Positions 26,101-33,618 of a stretch of DNA of 64,000 nucleotides are shown here, piece by piece. This DNA comes from Astropecten irregularis (Eukaryota > Echinodermata > Asteroidea > Paxillosida > Astropectinidae). The stretch covers positions 4,715,983 to 4,779,982 of the forward strand of contig OZ020261.1 of the NCBI GenBank assembly GCA_963971285.1, in the 5' to 3' direction. Each line of letters starts with the position of its first letter. The stretch's first letter is position 1. The position numbers were made by a program, and so were the translations under genes. Below the pieces are notes generated by a model. The model was not told the DNA's origin. It did not search any database and saw only the letters and a program-made list of their open reading frames with translations.

Positions 26101-26297
26101 TCGTCGGCATAGTGCTAGGTTCAATCCTGGTACTTGTTCTAATGATCCTGTTTGTTTTTGCGCTTATTAAGAACTTCCTGGCCAAGAGAGGTAAGACAAA
26201 ATTCGGATCTTCAGCTAAGAATGACAAGCCTCCCGCACAGAGCATAGAAATTTTAGATTATAAGCCGGTCTCCACAACAGAGCCAGCTGAAGTTTGA
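2348..26297 (+). CDS. VWA7: VWA7-like transmembrane protein, 18 exons chained, 5' end outside window
   Basis: Exons on the + strand: 2348-2554, 3702-3780, 8974-9187, 9999-10211, 11136-11265, 11932-12080, 13200-13330, 14219-14357, 15254-15502, 16621-16793, 18161-18281, 18830-19064, 19570-19684, 21518-21741, 23446-23572, 23699-23922, 24649-24775, 26052-26297. Each has an AG before and a GT after (the last ends at TGA), and phases agree at every junction except 3780/8974, where a small exon must be missing. The chain gives about 1,030 residues. The order of N-terminal helical region, Cys-rich linker with KCSHGG, VWA domain with DTTGSM and then beta-rich domains is that of the VWA7 family. The cysteine-rich pair of modules and the single transmembrane segment near the C terminus are read directly from the sequence. 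Function in this family is poorly known; a cell-surface or matrix role is inferred. The start codon is not in the window. Confidence 0.85.
2600..3090 (+). repeat. Local direct duplication with GGCTCA repeats
   Basis: GGTGCATCCGTCCTCATTCG and the following GGAGGCTTAGGCTCAGGCTC recur at about 2600-2700 and 2985-3085. They flank the MITE at 2714-2918, so the region was duplicated around or after that insertion. Confidence 0.6.
2714..2918. mobile_element. 205-bp MITE with ATACACGGGTTTACAC ends, copy 1
   Basis: Both ends carry ATACACGGGTTTACAC as an inverted repeat, with a second internal repeat near the middle. A copy of equal length lies at 18,414-18,618 in another intron of the same gene. Confidence 0.75.
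3702..3780 (+). CDS. VWA7-like exon: Cys-x-x-Cys linker
   Basis: The TTTTCAG acceptor and GTAAGT donor are strong. It continues the previous phase and encodes a short segment with DMCLNCPRSN, the CxxC linker expected before the VWA domain. It ends in phase 2, whereas the next recognised exon needs phase 0, so a short exon is missing between them. Confidence 0.75.
4032..4395 (+). repeat. TACACCCTTTTGCC direct repeats, 4 copies
   Basis: Copies start at 4032, 4084, 4136 and 4382. The first three are spaced exactly 52 bp apart. The spacers differ, so it is not a simple satellite. Confidence 0.75.
4995..5460 (+). repeat. About 200-bp tandem repeat, 2.3 copies
   Basis: TTTCAAACAAAGTGTACC starts at about 5002, 5201 and 5414, each followed by ATGCTTTAT and, in the first two, by the same block with CCCTGGGCACACTTAATTTC. 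Confidence 0.75.
5454..5560 (+). repeat. AT-rich start and TTGTATAGCGCCAAATC repeat
   Basis: An AATAATAAT run is followed by CTTGTATAGCGCCAAATC and GCTCAAGGCGCTTCACAG, a motif pair common in dispersed retroposon tails of marine invertebrates (recalled, not searched). Confidence 0.4.
6346..6540 (+). mobile_element. tRNA-headed SINE
   Basis: It has polymerase III box A-like TGGCAAAGTGCGTTAGGC and box B GGTTCGATCCC (6399-6409), then a body with TTTCTCCGGGTTCTCCGG. A T-rich tract (6660-6720) follows at a distance. Confidence 0.6.
6838..7480 (+). repeat. TGACGTCA-rich repeated block
   Basis: GTGACGTCACGATGACGTCA recurs at about 7255 and 7407, with further single TGACGTCA sites from about 6848 on. 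The surrounding ATTTTTATTGATTTTT and TTAATTTTGCCATTT are shared by the two larger copies. Confidence 0.65.
8067..8138 (+). repeat. (TCA)n microsatellite
   Basis: About 24 uninterrupted TCA triplets. The poly-Ser frame over it is not a gene. Confidence 0.95.
8974..9187 (+). CDS. VWA7-like exon: KCSHGG linker
   Basis: The only frame without a stop reads a segment with GKCSHGGFYD and GGINKESSS and ends with ALQATEDFFYHP. The KCSHGG-x-D and GGINK motifs are hallmarks of the VWA7 family just before its VWA domain. Acceptor is CATCTAG, donor GTTTGT, phase 0 in and phase 1 out. Confidence 0.85.
9306..9810 (+). repeat. (CCCTG)n minisatellite with CCTAG variants
   Basis: About 500 bp of CCCTG pentamers, mixed with CCTAG/CCAAG blocks in the first 300 bp and nearly pure from about 9610. 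It sits in the intron just before the first VWA exon. Confidence 0.95.
9999..10211 (+). CDS. VWA7-like exon: VWA domain part 1 (metal site)
   Basis: It encodes strand beta-1 and helix 1 of the VWA fold. The motif DTTGS (10085-10099) followed by M is the first part of the metal-ion-dependent adhesion site (MIDAS). Thr replaces the middle Ser of the classical DxSxS, as is usual in this family. The exon ends with YVVVPFSDPG, the second strand. Phase 1 on both sides. Confidence 0.93.
10498..10702 (+). repeat. Direct duplication of about 75 bp
   Basis: GCATACATAAATGGATCAGA and the next roughly 55 bases occur at about 10,498 and 10,617 with hardly any change. Confidence 0.8.
11136..11265 (+). CDS. 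VWA7-like exon: VWA domain part 2
   Basis: It reads FVTTDP, then ANAGGDCPEMANTGMVLGLQ. The GGDxPE segment is the second MIDAS loop of VWA7-type domains. Acceptor TTTAG, donor GTAGGC, phase 1 in and 2 out. Confidence 0.92.
11400..11640 (+). mobile_element. tRNA-headed SINE with inverted fragment in front
   Basis: GGGCTGGATAGCTCAGTTG is box A and GCCGGTTCGAATCCC box B. In front, ATCATCAAATAACCACAAGG is the reversed 3' end of the same family, so a truncated minus copy abuts a plus copy. Confidence 0.8.
11932..12080 (+). CDS. VWA7-like exon: VWA domain part 3
   Basis: It reads GTVYFFTDADDKDPE, which holds the third MIDAS aspartate in the FTDA-x-x-KD motif, then VTIMLTGRCGGSRRKR. The basic RRKR could be a proprotein-convertase-type site, but it lies inside the fold, so cleavage is unlikely. 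Phase 2 in and 1 out. Confidence 0.92.
13200..13330 (+). CDS. VWA7-like exon: VWA domain end
   Basis: It reads FEIIALASGGDIYETDNSGI and continues to ADLRASQ. ALASGG followed by two hydrophobics is the last strand of the VWA fold in this family. Phase 1 in and 0 out. Confidence 0.92.
13755..13835 (+). mobile_element. tRNA-like SINE head, second family
   Basis: CCCAGCTAGCTCGGTGGCCT and CATCTGCACTAGTAAGCAGG, then GGTCGTGGGTTCGAGC. The same family appears reversed at 53,270-53,365 and 58,960-59,055, and degraded at about 35,165-35,245. Confidence 0.65.
14219..14357 (+). CDS. VWA7-like exon: first post-VWA beta domain
   Basis: The frame reads ESFSVRISVDSTMDEMLVSL and then GGDVVLLEDPSG. It corresponds to the beta-sandwich following the VWA domain, where a hydrophobic ligand-type strand is followed by an LxxPSG turn. 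Phase 0 in and 1 out. Confidence 0.8.
14389..14502. mobile_element. GC-rich foldback element, copy 1
   Basis: The arms ACCGGTCTTCAAGTCAACAG and its reverse complement enclose alternating CGCACGCGCA and GCGCGC runs. Same family as 16,395-16,545 and 40,927-41,077. Confidence 0.75.
14510..14600 (+). mobile_element. tRNA-like SINE, third family
   Basis: GGGAGTCAGGTTGGCGTAGC and GACGGACCGGGTTCAAG. Another copy is at 38,817-38,960. Confidence 0.55.
14984..15235 (+). mobile_element. ATAACCGAGGATGGGACC repeat, copy 2
   Basis: Same order of blocks as copy 1, ending CCATTTGTAATTA. It ends about 20 bp before the acceptor of the exon at 15,254, so it forms much of that intron end. Confidence 0.65.
15254..15502 (+). 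CDS. VWA7-like exon: beta domain with GDWVLLL
   Basis: It encodes alternating hydrophobic strands, including KGDWVLLLQNLDSSALYRIK and SPIDFNYQLMEA. A Gly-x-Trp strand in this place is typical of the Ig-like region after VWA in this family. Acceptor ACAG, donor GTCAGA, phase 1 on both sides. Confidence 0.85.
15590..15745 (+). mobile_element. SINE with GGTTCGAATCC and GGGCAAGACGC
   Basis: A box B GGTTCGAATCC is followed by GTCCTCGGGCAAGACGCTTT and AGGTGTGAATGGGTACATG, a conserved SINE body seen widely in animals (recalled, not searched). Confidence 0.6.
16395..16545. mobile_element. GC-rich foldback element, copy 2
   Basis: GAGAGTCGGTCTTGAGTCAA and its reverse complement near 16,525 enclose GCATGCGCGCGTTGCATTGC and similar alternating purine-pyrimidine DNA. 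Confidence 0.75.
16621..16793 (+). CDS. VWA7-like exon: Ig-like strands
   Basis: It begins right after a TTGTTTTGTAG acceptor and reads AKVHILIRVTAPEKVTNVTE and RLEGMFVAKVTLPEQ. It is a fibronectin/Ig-like set of strands. NVTE is a possible N-glycosylation site. Phase 1 in and 0 out. Confidence 0.82.
16880..17185. mobile_element. Head-to-head SINE pair
   Basis: A minus copy with GGATTCGAACCGGCGACCTC (box B reversed, about 16,950) faces a plus copy with AGGGCTGGATAGCTCAGTTG (about 17,090). Both outer ends carry the TCATTGAAAGGTGAACAAA tail. Confidence 0.75.
18161..18281 (+). CDS. VWA7-like exon: FFISVTGFD segment
   Basis: It reads PFFISVTGFDVRGMRFLRTQ, followed by HVLGNNTIG with an NNT glycosylation site. 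The F-x-V-x-G-x-D-x-x-G-x-x-F/L-R pattern is conserved in VWA7 proteins. Phase 0 in and 1 out. Confidence 0.85.
18414..18618. mobile_element. 205-bp MITE with ATACACGGGTTTACAC ends, copy 2
   Basis: Equal length and nearly the same sequence as 2714-2918. Confidence 0.75.
18830..19064 (+). CDS. VWA7-like exon: beta-sandwich with VTNNGP
   Basis: It encodes LIPGGVGNFTFRVTNNGPDD, then small, Ser/Ala-rich strands ending at APSGSSG. The PGG-x-x-x-F-x-x-N-x-G pattern is that of an Ig-like domain with a free-standing N-terminal strand. Phase 1 in and 2 out. Confidence 0.85.
19390..19525 (+). mobile_element. Deleted SINE copy
   Basis: It keeps GGGCTGGATAGCTCAGTTGG and the TCAGTCAGTTTCCATTGTGG tail but has lost part of box B. 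Confidence 0.6.
19570..19684 (+). CDS. VWA7-like exon: end of Ig-like domain
   Basis: It completes the previous domain: VTLTVRSATTDVINFLSVSS and then FEPKYVVFELINKPV. Acceptor ACACAG, donor GTAAGG, phase 2 in and 0 out. Confidence 0.82.
20385..21022. mobile_element. Two adjacent TTAA-MITE copies
   Basis: The first copy ends CAAAGTATGATAATACCTTT and the second starts AAGGGTAGTATCATAC, so they share one TTTAA junction and lie back to back. The second ends AAATATGATATTACCTTTTA. Confidence 0.7.
21045..21425. mobile_element. Foldback element with CTTAAGATGTGCT arms
   Basis: GAGCACATCTTAAGCTG and CACACCATTGTTTGTCAAAA on the left are matched by reverse complements at about 21,290-21,370. A direct repeat of ACATCTTAAG is on the right side. 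Confidence 0.65.
21518..21741 (+). CDS. VWA7-like exon: cysteine-rich module 1, first half (224 nt)
   Basis: It reads SPTCTVLNVVGSCSVNEMDW, then DCHLHRWSLYFRATDNT. It has exactly the same length and phases (0 in, 2 out) as 23699-23922 and shares the C-x-(V/I)-L, C, M-x-x-DCHLHxW and TDxT positions. The pair arose by duplication. Confidence 0.88.
22370..22885. mobile_element. Nested foldback elements
   Basis: An inner palindrome around GATGGACTGTTCCATTTCAC (22,412-22,470) with AATGAATGTTTATGAGTGGA arms is followed by an outer pair: ATAACATCTAAGTAGATC (about 22,530) and GGATCTACTAAGGTGTTATA (about 22,858), each with TCATTTGAT or its complement. Confidence 0.65.
23446..23572 (+). CDS. VWA7-like exon: cysteine-rich module 1, second half (127 nt)
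   Basis: It reads TAPCCCPTLNITVFDGAGNS, then WCGHDFYQPV and ends at MCNGP. The triple Cys followed by Pro, and the D-x-A-G-N strand, recur in 24649-24775, which is also 127 nt with the same phases (2 in, 0 out). Confidence 0.88.
23699..23922 (+). CDS. VWA7-like exon: cysteine-rich module 2, first half (224 nt)
   Basis: It reads RTPPVCKILDTSSVCTDDQM, GKDCHLHEWWVRYIVTDDTA and a Ser/Glu-rich end. It is the second copy of the module begun at 21518. Acceptor TTTGTAG, donor GTAGGT. Confidence 0.88.
24239..24577. mobile_element. About 340-bp foldback MITE with TAGGAGTCCACTGGGC ends
   Basis: Left end ATGCTAGGAGTCCACTGGGC, right end CCAGTGGACTCCTAGCAT are exact inverted repeats extended by GGCGCCAGTTGGTGCC. 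The interior is rich in TGGCGCCA-like words. Confidence 0.8.
24649..24775 (+). CDS. VWA7-like exon: cysteine-rich module 2, second half (127 nt)
   Basis: It reads TTCCCPWLGLNVSDIAGNYV, then LCGLDQNTFFSG and ends with CKKV. NVSD is a possible N-glycosylation site. Copy of 23446-23572. Confidence 0.88.
24887..25505. mobile_element. Inverted pair of the ATAACCGAGGATGG repeat
   Basis: A 5' fragment in plus orientation (24,887-25,040) is followed by a minus copy (about 25,250-25,505) ending in CATCCTCGGTTAT. The intervening 200 bp is unrelated. Confidence 0.6.
25530..25897. mobile_element. TTAA-flanked MITE copy in last VWA7 intron
   Basis: Ends TTAAAGGTAGTATCATA and AGTATGATATTACCTTTAA. Interior words GCCTGAAATACTGTATT and ACAGATGACTGTTACTGTAT are shared with the other copies. 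Confidence 0.8.
26052..26297 (+). CDS. VWA7-like last exon: transmembrane segment and tail
   Basis: After TTTCAG the frame reads a short stalk, then a hydrophobic run starting PIVGIVLGSILVLVLMILF (about 23 residues), then Lys/Arg (stop-transfer) and a cytoplasmic tail of about 40 residues with LDYKPV, ending at TGA (26295-26297). A GTAAGA inside (after 26190) could act as a donor, but reading through gives a normal end. No canonical AATAAA lies close downstream. Confidence 0.88.
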   Translation, partial: LNLQTRADPDGLPTGPIVGIVLGSILVLVLMILFVFALIKNFLAKRGKTKFGSSAKNDKPPAQSIEILDYKPVSTTEPAEV

Positions 26298-27394
26298 GCA
26301 TTTTCTCTGGTAAAATGCCGAATTTAAAAGCGAATTATGACTTGAAGACCTCGGAAAACGAAAAAAAAGAAATATCGATTTTTCCCAATGAATGACTATT
26401 TGAGTAGTTTTCCTATACTTACATAATAAGAACAAACAACAAAATGAAGGATTTTCTATCCCGGAAAAAGGACCACAAATTTGCCGATTTTGAGCGGGCG
26501 CAAAAGACATTTTTGTAAAAAAGTGATGACGTATTTACCTAATTTGCATTGATGATGACGTGTGATGGGGACTCACCGACGGTTTTCCCGCATGCGTAAT
26601 CCTGCTGCCCGGTAGCGACTACCCCTTTGCACGTCATCAGTTTAAGCTTGTAAACTGCGTTCACGCATTTTATCAATATATTGGACAGGATATCACCGAT
26701 CCATGCATGTGTAGCTCTCTCAGCGAGAGAATTACACACATTTGATCAAACCATTCATAATTAGGTTGATTTAAAAAACAAAAACCCATAATTTTATATT
26801 GTAGTTCGTAAAAATATGAAACTCCAATATACATTTGTCTAATACTCACAATAACAATTGGCAAAGTATTCTGTTTTCAATATCTGTTTTACTAGGTCTT
26901 TAAATATTCGGTCAGTTTCCGCTTTGGTTATTTGGTGAAATATAAAATTTTGCCTCGCTATACATTTTGTTGTCTATAAGCTATAAATGTTACTGCTGTA
27001 AATATGAAATTTTTTTCACAGTCAACGAAATATTTTTACTTTCTTTGGCTCGGAAGTTTGCTTCGGTAACACTATTTTGTTTAACATACAAATTAATTAA
27101 ACAGTGCTTAGTATAATGGGGCATTTTATGTTGCTCTGTTGAGCCTGCTTTGTAAAGAAGTATTAATATAGTTACCTATATTAAACCGAAGTTTGTATAT
27201 AATTATGTGTAACTGATATTGGTATAAAACTGTTCATCATTATTATTATTTCGAATTTGTTCAAATGAAGCATGAATACATCCTTTGTTTAAATTACAAG
27301 CATGCCGTAATTTGCGTGCACACAACTATAGCATTAATAATGTGTACATGTAATCGGAAATGACCAACGAGATTTGATCACTTTACTGTTGTAT

Positions 27395-27770
27395 CTAGTT
27401 AATGGTAATACCATACTTTGTTGTTGTTTTTTCATAGAAATGTAGATTCATGTGCAATTTCAGGGAAGATACAACACAGTCATCTGTGAAAATTTCAGTT
27501 CCATACGGTGCCCACTTTTTGAGAAAATAGTGAAAACGGCCACAGTTTTTCTTAAGTCTTTTCCCTTTTATATTTGATCTTTAAAAGGTTGATAATAATT
27601 TTGGTAATTGGATTTACACTTTTCTGGATAAATAAAGCATTTCATGCAGAAAGATTGTAACGGTATGTTTCTACTATCACCATCTTTATACCCCGTAAGT
27701 AATAGATAAATCTGTGAAGTGTTCTGTTTCGGTATGCTACCAAAGTATGATACTACCTTTAAAGATACAA
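27395..27770. mobile_element. TTAA-flanked MITE copy
   Basis: Opposite orientation to the copy at 25,530. Ends TTAATGGTAATACCATACTT and AAAGTATGATACTACCTTTA. Confidence 0.8.
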
Positions 27771-28204
27771 TTTCACTATAAACGCTTAATTCTATATGGG
27801 TCGACCTATCTACACTGGTGATGTCGCTATCAGTAGTGTAGACAAGTCCCCTGACCCGGGGTATAATACTGTAACTGTGTCGTATTTCCATATAACGTTT
27901 GTGTACAAATTGGCCTGAGACTATTCTACCACCTTGTTTATAATATGTAGCGAGTTGAGAAGTCTTTATAATCAAGTACTAAATTGTCATAAGTGATTTT
28001 GAAATAATGGATTACTATTGATCATCATTGATTACCAGGGGCTATCATGAATTATTACAGATTGTCATAAAGAAATATGATAAACGCTTTAAACCAGTTG
28101 CCTTCACCTTGCTATTAAAAGTTTATCATGCTTGCATAATAAATGGTTCAATTTCGTTTCCAGTTTCCACGTTTGTGAATGAATGTGCGCATATAAATCC
28201 ATTT

Positions 28205-28510
28205 GGTTTAAAGGTAATATTATATTATATTTTTTTTGTCAAAGAAATGTAGAACCATGGACCAAAATATCAAGGAAGATACAATAATTACAGTAATTTG
28301 AAACAGTTTTTAGTGAAAAACGCCCAAAGTAATTATTAAGTCTTGTCACTTTTTCTATCTTGAAAAGATCTAAATTGTTTTTCTGGAGGAATTTCAAGGA
28401 GAATTATATGAACGGTATGTTTGTACCATCACAATCTTTATACCATGTAGGTTATAGGTAAATCTGTAAAGATTTCTGTTTGGATGTGGTACTTAGTATA
28501 CCTTAAAAGA
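28205..28510. mobile_element. Degraded TTAA-MITE copy
   Basis: Starts TTTAAAGGTAATATTATATT and keeps GTATGTTTGTACCATCACAA and the GGTAAATCTGTAAAGATT block; the right end is worn. Confidence 0.6.
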
Positions 28511-29250
28511 ATGGGAATGATATAAAAGTATTCTTCCCTCGTTTTCACTGCTGTTCTGCATCAAATGAAATGACGAAATACTCCCTGTACGTCACGTGAT
28601 GGCGCGTGAACATTGGCCATGCAATCAGTGCACGCAACATGGTGGGTTGGCTTGCTTGATGGATGAATACGGTGTATTCCTTTTCTAAACAAATTTCAAG
28701 AATTCCGTGTAATTTTTACCGTATAAACTAACACCTTGAAGGATGCACATAAACATAATCTGTACGTCTTTGTAATTGCATTATGACTCGCCGCATATTT
28801 TATGATAAATACATCCCAACCTTGACAGAAAAACAGAGCAGCATAAGATAAACCTTGCTCAGTGGAATACCACGGGGTCATATTGATGTCAGTCTAATTG
28901 CCTACCACGAACTGCATATATCACAATCAGTTCCCCTACCTCGTGAAGTTGTAATATGCATAACGTACTCTGCAAGCCTGTTGGTAATTAACAAGATTCG
29001 TGCCTCTTATTTTATTTTGATTCGTGGGAACCAAAAAACATCTAGTGATCACCCATATGAAATATCCTTACCAAAATCAAAGCCTGTTGGTTTTCCCATT
29101 GGCGGTCACAGTGATTGAGATACTGCATGCGTACGTACGTAACGTACTTCGATATACATGTAGTGCGCGTCCTGACCAAATAGCGTTAACGTTTTATTGG
29201 CTCACATTTTTGGATACATTCATTTCAGAAAGGCTTTTCAAGGCGATTTG

Positions 29251-29377
29251 ATGATCATGTCATACAGATTAGCTCAAACTGGAGTTGGTCGGGTTCTGAA
29301 GAAGGCAGGATGGCTCATCTATATCGGATGGATGTTTCTGTTATGTTGCTGCAAATGCATTAAGTGTGATCTTCAAG
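29251..29377 (+). CDS. Fucolectin-PAN gene: signal-peptide exon
   Basis: ATG at 29251 (alternatives 29257, 29332) opens a frame ending in GWLIYIGWMFLLCCC and KCIKCDLQ, then a GTAAGT donor in phase 1. The hydrophobic core followed by small residues and Cys is signal-peptide-like. The link to the lectin exons rests on matching phase. Confidence 0.55.
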
Positions 29378-29639
29378 GTAAGTCATGGCTGTTAACATTA
29401 CTATTGGGGCGAATGTAATTTTGAAACATCAAATAAAAAAAACCCAAAACACCAGACCTTTGACTAAAGACTCCTTTTTTCTTGAGGCCCTTATCTAGAG
29501 GGACATAATCTTGTTAGGGGAAAATGATACAAATCTTCTGTTAGATTTTGTTGGAAAACAAACGAAACAGTGCCAAACTAAACCATGGCACACAGAACAA
29601 TTACATAGTCCCTTTTTTAACGTAATAAATATTATTTTT

Positions 29640-29880
29640 GGGGGGTATGGCGGTGTGTGCGTGGCTTCTGACTGCCAAACGAACAAAGATAGTTGGGGTC
29701 TACTGGTGACTATTGGGGTCACCACCAAAGGAGGGCTGGATGACTCAGTTGGTAGTGCGCCTGTACGGAATTCAAGAGGTCGCCGGTTCGAATCCCGCTC
29801 CAGTCAATTTTTCCTTGGTCACTTTTCAATGACTTTAACAAATTTCAGTCAGTTTCCCCTGTGGTTTATTTGATGATTAT
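29640..29880 (+). mobile_element. tRNA-headed SINE
   Basis: AGGGCTGGATGACTCAGTTG, then CGCCGGTTCGAATCCCGC and the full CAGTCAGTTTCCCCTGTGG tail. It lies in intron 1 of the lectin gene. Confidence 0.75.
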
Positions 29881-29901
29881 GTATACGATGATCCTCAACT
29901 T

Positions 29902-30258
29902 AAAGGTAGTATCATACTTTTGTAAGAAACTAAAACATAAATTGTCACAGATTTACGTATAACGTATGAAGACGGTGGTAGTAGAAACATACCGTTAAAA
30001 TTGTTCAGCCTTAAATGGTTTATTTATCTATACATTATTAAAACAACGACCGAAAATCTGTTTGATCTTTTGAAAGATCAAAAATAAAAGAAAAATACTT
30101 AAGAAATACTGTGGCCGTTTTTCACGATTTTCTAAAAAAGTGGGCACCGTATGGGACTGACATTTTCACAGATGACTGTGCCTGTATCTTCCTTGATATT
30201 TTTGCCCATGAATCTGTACTTCTTTTACAAAAACCAAAGTATGATACTACCTTTAACT
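29902..30258. mobile_element. TTAA-flanked MITE copy, well preserved
   Basis: Ends TTAAAGGTAGTATCATAC and AAGTATGATACTACCTTTAA with TTAA on both sides. It directly follows the SINE. Confidence 0.82.
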
Positions 30259-30831
30259 GAAACTGGGAAATATTCGATAAAGAAGAATAATTTCAACACT
30301 TGCAACAGCTTGTGTGTGATTTTCCCAATTGAAAGCAAACAATCTATCCATCGTTGATTTATTATTGTCGCGTTGTGCCTCGATGGTAATGACTACATGG
30401 GTGTCGATCACGGTGGGGGTTGGGGTCTTTTGGAGGGATATATCCCCCTAATATTTGAGGTAGGAAATGGCGTGCATTATCATTCCCCCAATATTCTGAG
30501 GTTGAATGTAATTTAATACCGACAAAATATCTGAAGTACCCCAAAAAATGAAAAAGAAAAATGAAACAACACATCAAGATCGTTTTAAGTACTTTTTACA
30601 TGCCCTAAAATGCGACTCTTCGACTCAGAAGGTCTCCCCCCCTCCCCACACCCTCCCTCCGCTTGGTCGTTTCGCTCTCTCGCATAGGACATCACATCAC
30701 CAATCATCCCCCAATCATGAAAATAAATTGACACCTATGGGTGGCTGTCACTTTGTTTTATGTTGAAATTGTACTGGAAACGAAACTAACTTGTAATTGC
30801 TTGTTGTCACACGTAGTTGATATCTTTTCAG

Positions 30832-30963
30832 AAAAACATATTTTCTTCTTCAAAGGTGTTTCCCTCTCAGGGAAGTCATTGTAACAAAGTTCCACTTTCG
30901 GTGACACACTCCATGCAATAAACGCAGCTGATAGAGATACCAGCACGTTTACACATACTACAG
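30832..30963 (+). pseudogene. Fucolectin domain exon 1, with TAA
   Basis: Downstream of the stop it reads QSSTFGDTLHAINAADRDTS and TFTHTT, the first strand and calcium loop of fucolectins. TAA at 30882-30884 stands where the family usually has Thr or a similar residue before QSST. An alternative acceptor at 30870 would still include the stop. Confidence 0.72.
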
Positions 30964-30989
30964 GTATTACATCGCTTGAAATTTAAATA

Positions 30990-31352
30990 TACTTTTTGCT
31001 TAAAGGTATTTTCATACTTTGGTAGTATATCGAAACAGGAATCTCCATAGATTTACCTTTAATTTACTGGGTAGGACGGTGAAGATATTTAAAAAAAATT
31101 CTGCCTGAAATGCTGTATTTATCAAGACAAGGGTCAAACCAATGATCAAATACAATTCTGGTTTTGTTTAAGATCAAAATTACATGTAACGGTGATGAGA
31201 AAAAAAAATGCTGTGGACTTTGTCACTGTTTTATCAGAATGTGGACACCGTACGGGACTGGGAATTGCATAGATGACTATTGCCATATCTTCCTCTATAA
31301 TCTGTCCTAAAATAGACACAAACCAAAATATGATATTATCTTTAATATACAC
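30990..31352. mobile_element. TTAA-MITE copy in lectin intron 2
   Basis: Starts TTAAAGGTATTTTCATACTT and ends AAATATGATATTATCTTTAA. Confidence 0.75.
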
Positions 31353-31646
31353 ACAATTTACGCAGTGAATGAATTTTTGAAACCCTGGCCTCGGCCTCGG
31401 ATTCGTTTCCGTCATAAAAAAACCCCTAGAAGACCTGCACCTCTATTTTATTTTCATAACAGTTATTGAAGTATCACCTAACCCCCGATTTGCCTCTTTT
31501 TGACGTGCAAGGTTGGGCCTTTATTGCAGCAGAAGCCTTAGGCAAAGCCAAACCTTTTTTAAGGGCCACAGTGAGCAACGTTTCGTTTTAAACCTACGTA
31601 TTTTCCCAGTTAAAGATCACTGTACTGTTCGTGCGTTCATTATTAG

Positions 31647-31736
31647 GTTATGACCCTCATCCTTGGTGGAAAGTTGACCTTGGTACCGATCACTGCCTGG
31701 GTAAGGTCACTGTCACACTCCGCGGTAATTGCTGTA
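31647..31736 (+). CDS. Fucolectin domain exon 2 (PWWKVDLG, RGNCC)
   Basis: It reads YDPHPWWKVDLGTDHCLGKV, then TVTLRGNCC. WWxVDLG and RG(D/N)CC are the core signature of fucose-binding F5/8-type lectins. Acceptor TTATTAG, donor GTAAGT, phase 1. Confidence 0.85.
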
Positions 31737-32018
31737 GTAAGTATATATCTTCCGTATTGAACCAGGTAATAGGAAAGTTCTGTTTATATATAAATATATA
31801 ATCCGTAGCAGGATGACGTTTCAATAGGGTTCTGCCAAAAGAATTACCAACATATTTCTTAACATCCTCTAATTCAAAATGAATGAACTTGAAATTTACA
31901 TATTTACCTTGTCTGTCTGCTATACAAAAGTTAGCTGTGCGTTAGGGCAACCTCCAAATACCAAGTACCATTGTCGCCAAAACCTTTGCTGTCTATACGA
32001 AAAGTTGTCTTCCTATGA

Positions 32019-32811
32019 TGGGCAGTTCCGTAATTATGTCAACCAAATGGTCACAATTCAAAAATCGTTAAAATACATTAATTTTAAATCATATTGAAGG
32101 TCAAAGCATCGAGTCTCTTATAATTATATGCGTTTTTATCAAACATTCATGTTTTCTAATTTTTGAGGCTGTAATGACTCAAAATGAGTCAAAATACCAT
32201 TTTATTTTGCAAAAAGTACATTTAAGTTTAAATTCAAAGTTCAATGACCTTGCTCAGAGTCTTCCTTTTTATTTCAAACAAATAAAGTTTACATTTTTTG
32301 AAAGGTGGTAACTGAGTGCCTCTGTTTGATATGTCTTTACTTTCCACCACTTATTCAATATTCAGAAATGATGTCATTTTATCTTTGCGGACGTACAAAT
32401 TGAAAATGTTCACAGTGCACATCCGCAACGAACATCCGCAACAATGAACATTGAGAAATTCTAACCTGAAGGTAAAGGTTGAGGTAAATTTCTCTGCTGG
32501 TTTTCTTTAGTTTGGTTCCTCTTCCAAACAAAACTCTATCAGTTTCGATCAAAGGTCTGTACACTTCAGAGCAATTGTGATGAAAACGCAAGCACCTGAA
32601 AAGTACACTTTCTGTGAATACGTCCGCAAAGGGGGTGTTTTTGTGATGTGCTGCGCAAACCGAGAATGGGATTGGAATAAAATGTTCAGGTTTTATACTT
32701 CTATCGGAGATACTTAAAATGCAACTGCTCAAAATCCAAAAGCCTCAATAAATTTGAAGTTCTGGGTTCTCAAATTCTCTGAAATGCACGTCCGCAACTA
32801 CGGAACTGCCC
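32019..32811. mobile_element. About 0.8-kb element with GGGCAGTTCCGTA inverted ends
   Basis: GGGCAGTTCCGTAATTAT on the left and ACTACGGAACTGCCC on the right are inverted repeats. The right end also shows CACGTCCGCAAC words repeated inside. No transposase. Confidence 0.55.
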
Positions 32812-33051
32812 TCATATGTTAATAGGCAAAAATATCCCCTCACACAGATTCCTTATTGGTTGATTGAAGCACTTGCAAGACGACAATAACTTATTCAAAA
32901 GGACAAACAGCACATTGTAGTAATTATATTAACTACGTCGTCTGGGGTGCAAATTACATGGCATTAAGGCCAAATACCAATGTTTCAATACATCCGATGA
33001 TATCCAAGCTGATTTTAAACGACAATTCCTAAATTCCATGTATATTTACAT

Positions 33052-33424
33052 TAAGGTGACCATATTTTGTGGAGATGATCCGGGGACAGTGATCCGATGT
33101 CCTGGGGGAGGGGTTTAATTTTGAAATTTTTTTGAATCCAGATGGAGCCTACCATGCAAAATGGTGGCATCTATGGACATCTTGTTCAGTTGACATGAGT
33201 TACATGTCTTAGGCGGTTGTCTTCGCATACTCCTCTAAAGAATGGATCTTCTTCAGCATAGGCGACCATACACTTCGTTCAGTGTTTTTCTTTTATTAAG
33301 GACAATTAGAATTTTCGGGGGCATTTCGTCGAATCGGGAACATTTTCGGGGACAATGTCTTATCGGGGACGTCACTGTCAAATCGGGGACTGTCCCCGGA
33401 ATTCGGGGACGTCTGGTCACCTTA
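33052..33424. mobile_element. About 370-bp MITE with AAGGTGACCA ends
   Basis: ATTAAGGTGACCATA and TCTGGTCACCTTAAT form inverted ends. The right half has repeated TCGGGGAC words. Confidence 0.65.
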
Positions 33425-33618
33425 ATTTACATGAATTTACTTAATATTTCCAGTGTGTGCACCGCTTTGATGGTCATTTGTTTCTAGAGTAATTGTTCAA
33501 CAAAGTCAAGGAATAAACCAATTGTGGCTGAAGGGGATACCAAATTATTATCAGTCAAAATGTTTAGGCTTTGGTTAATAATCCCTCCGTATCCTCTGTT
33601 TCATTTCGCCTTACCAAG

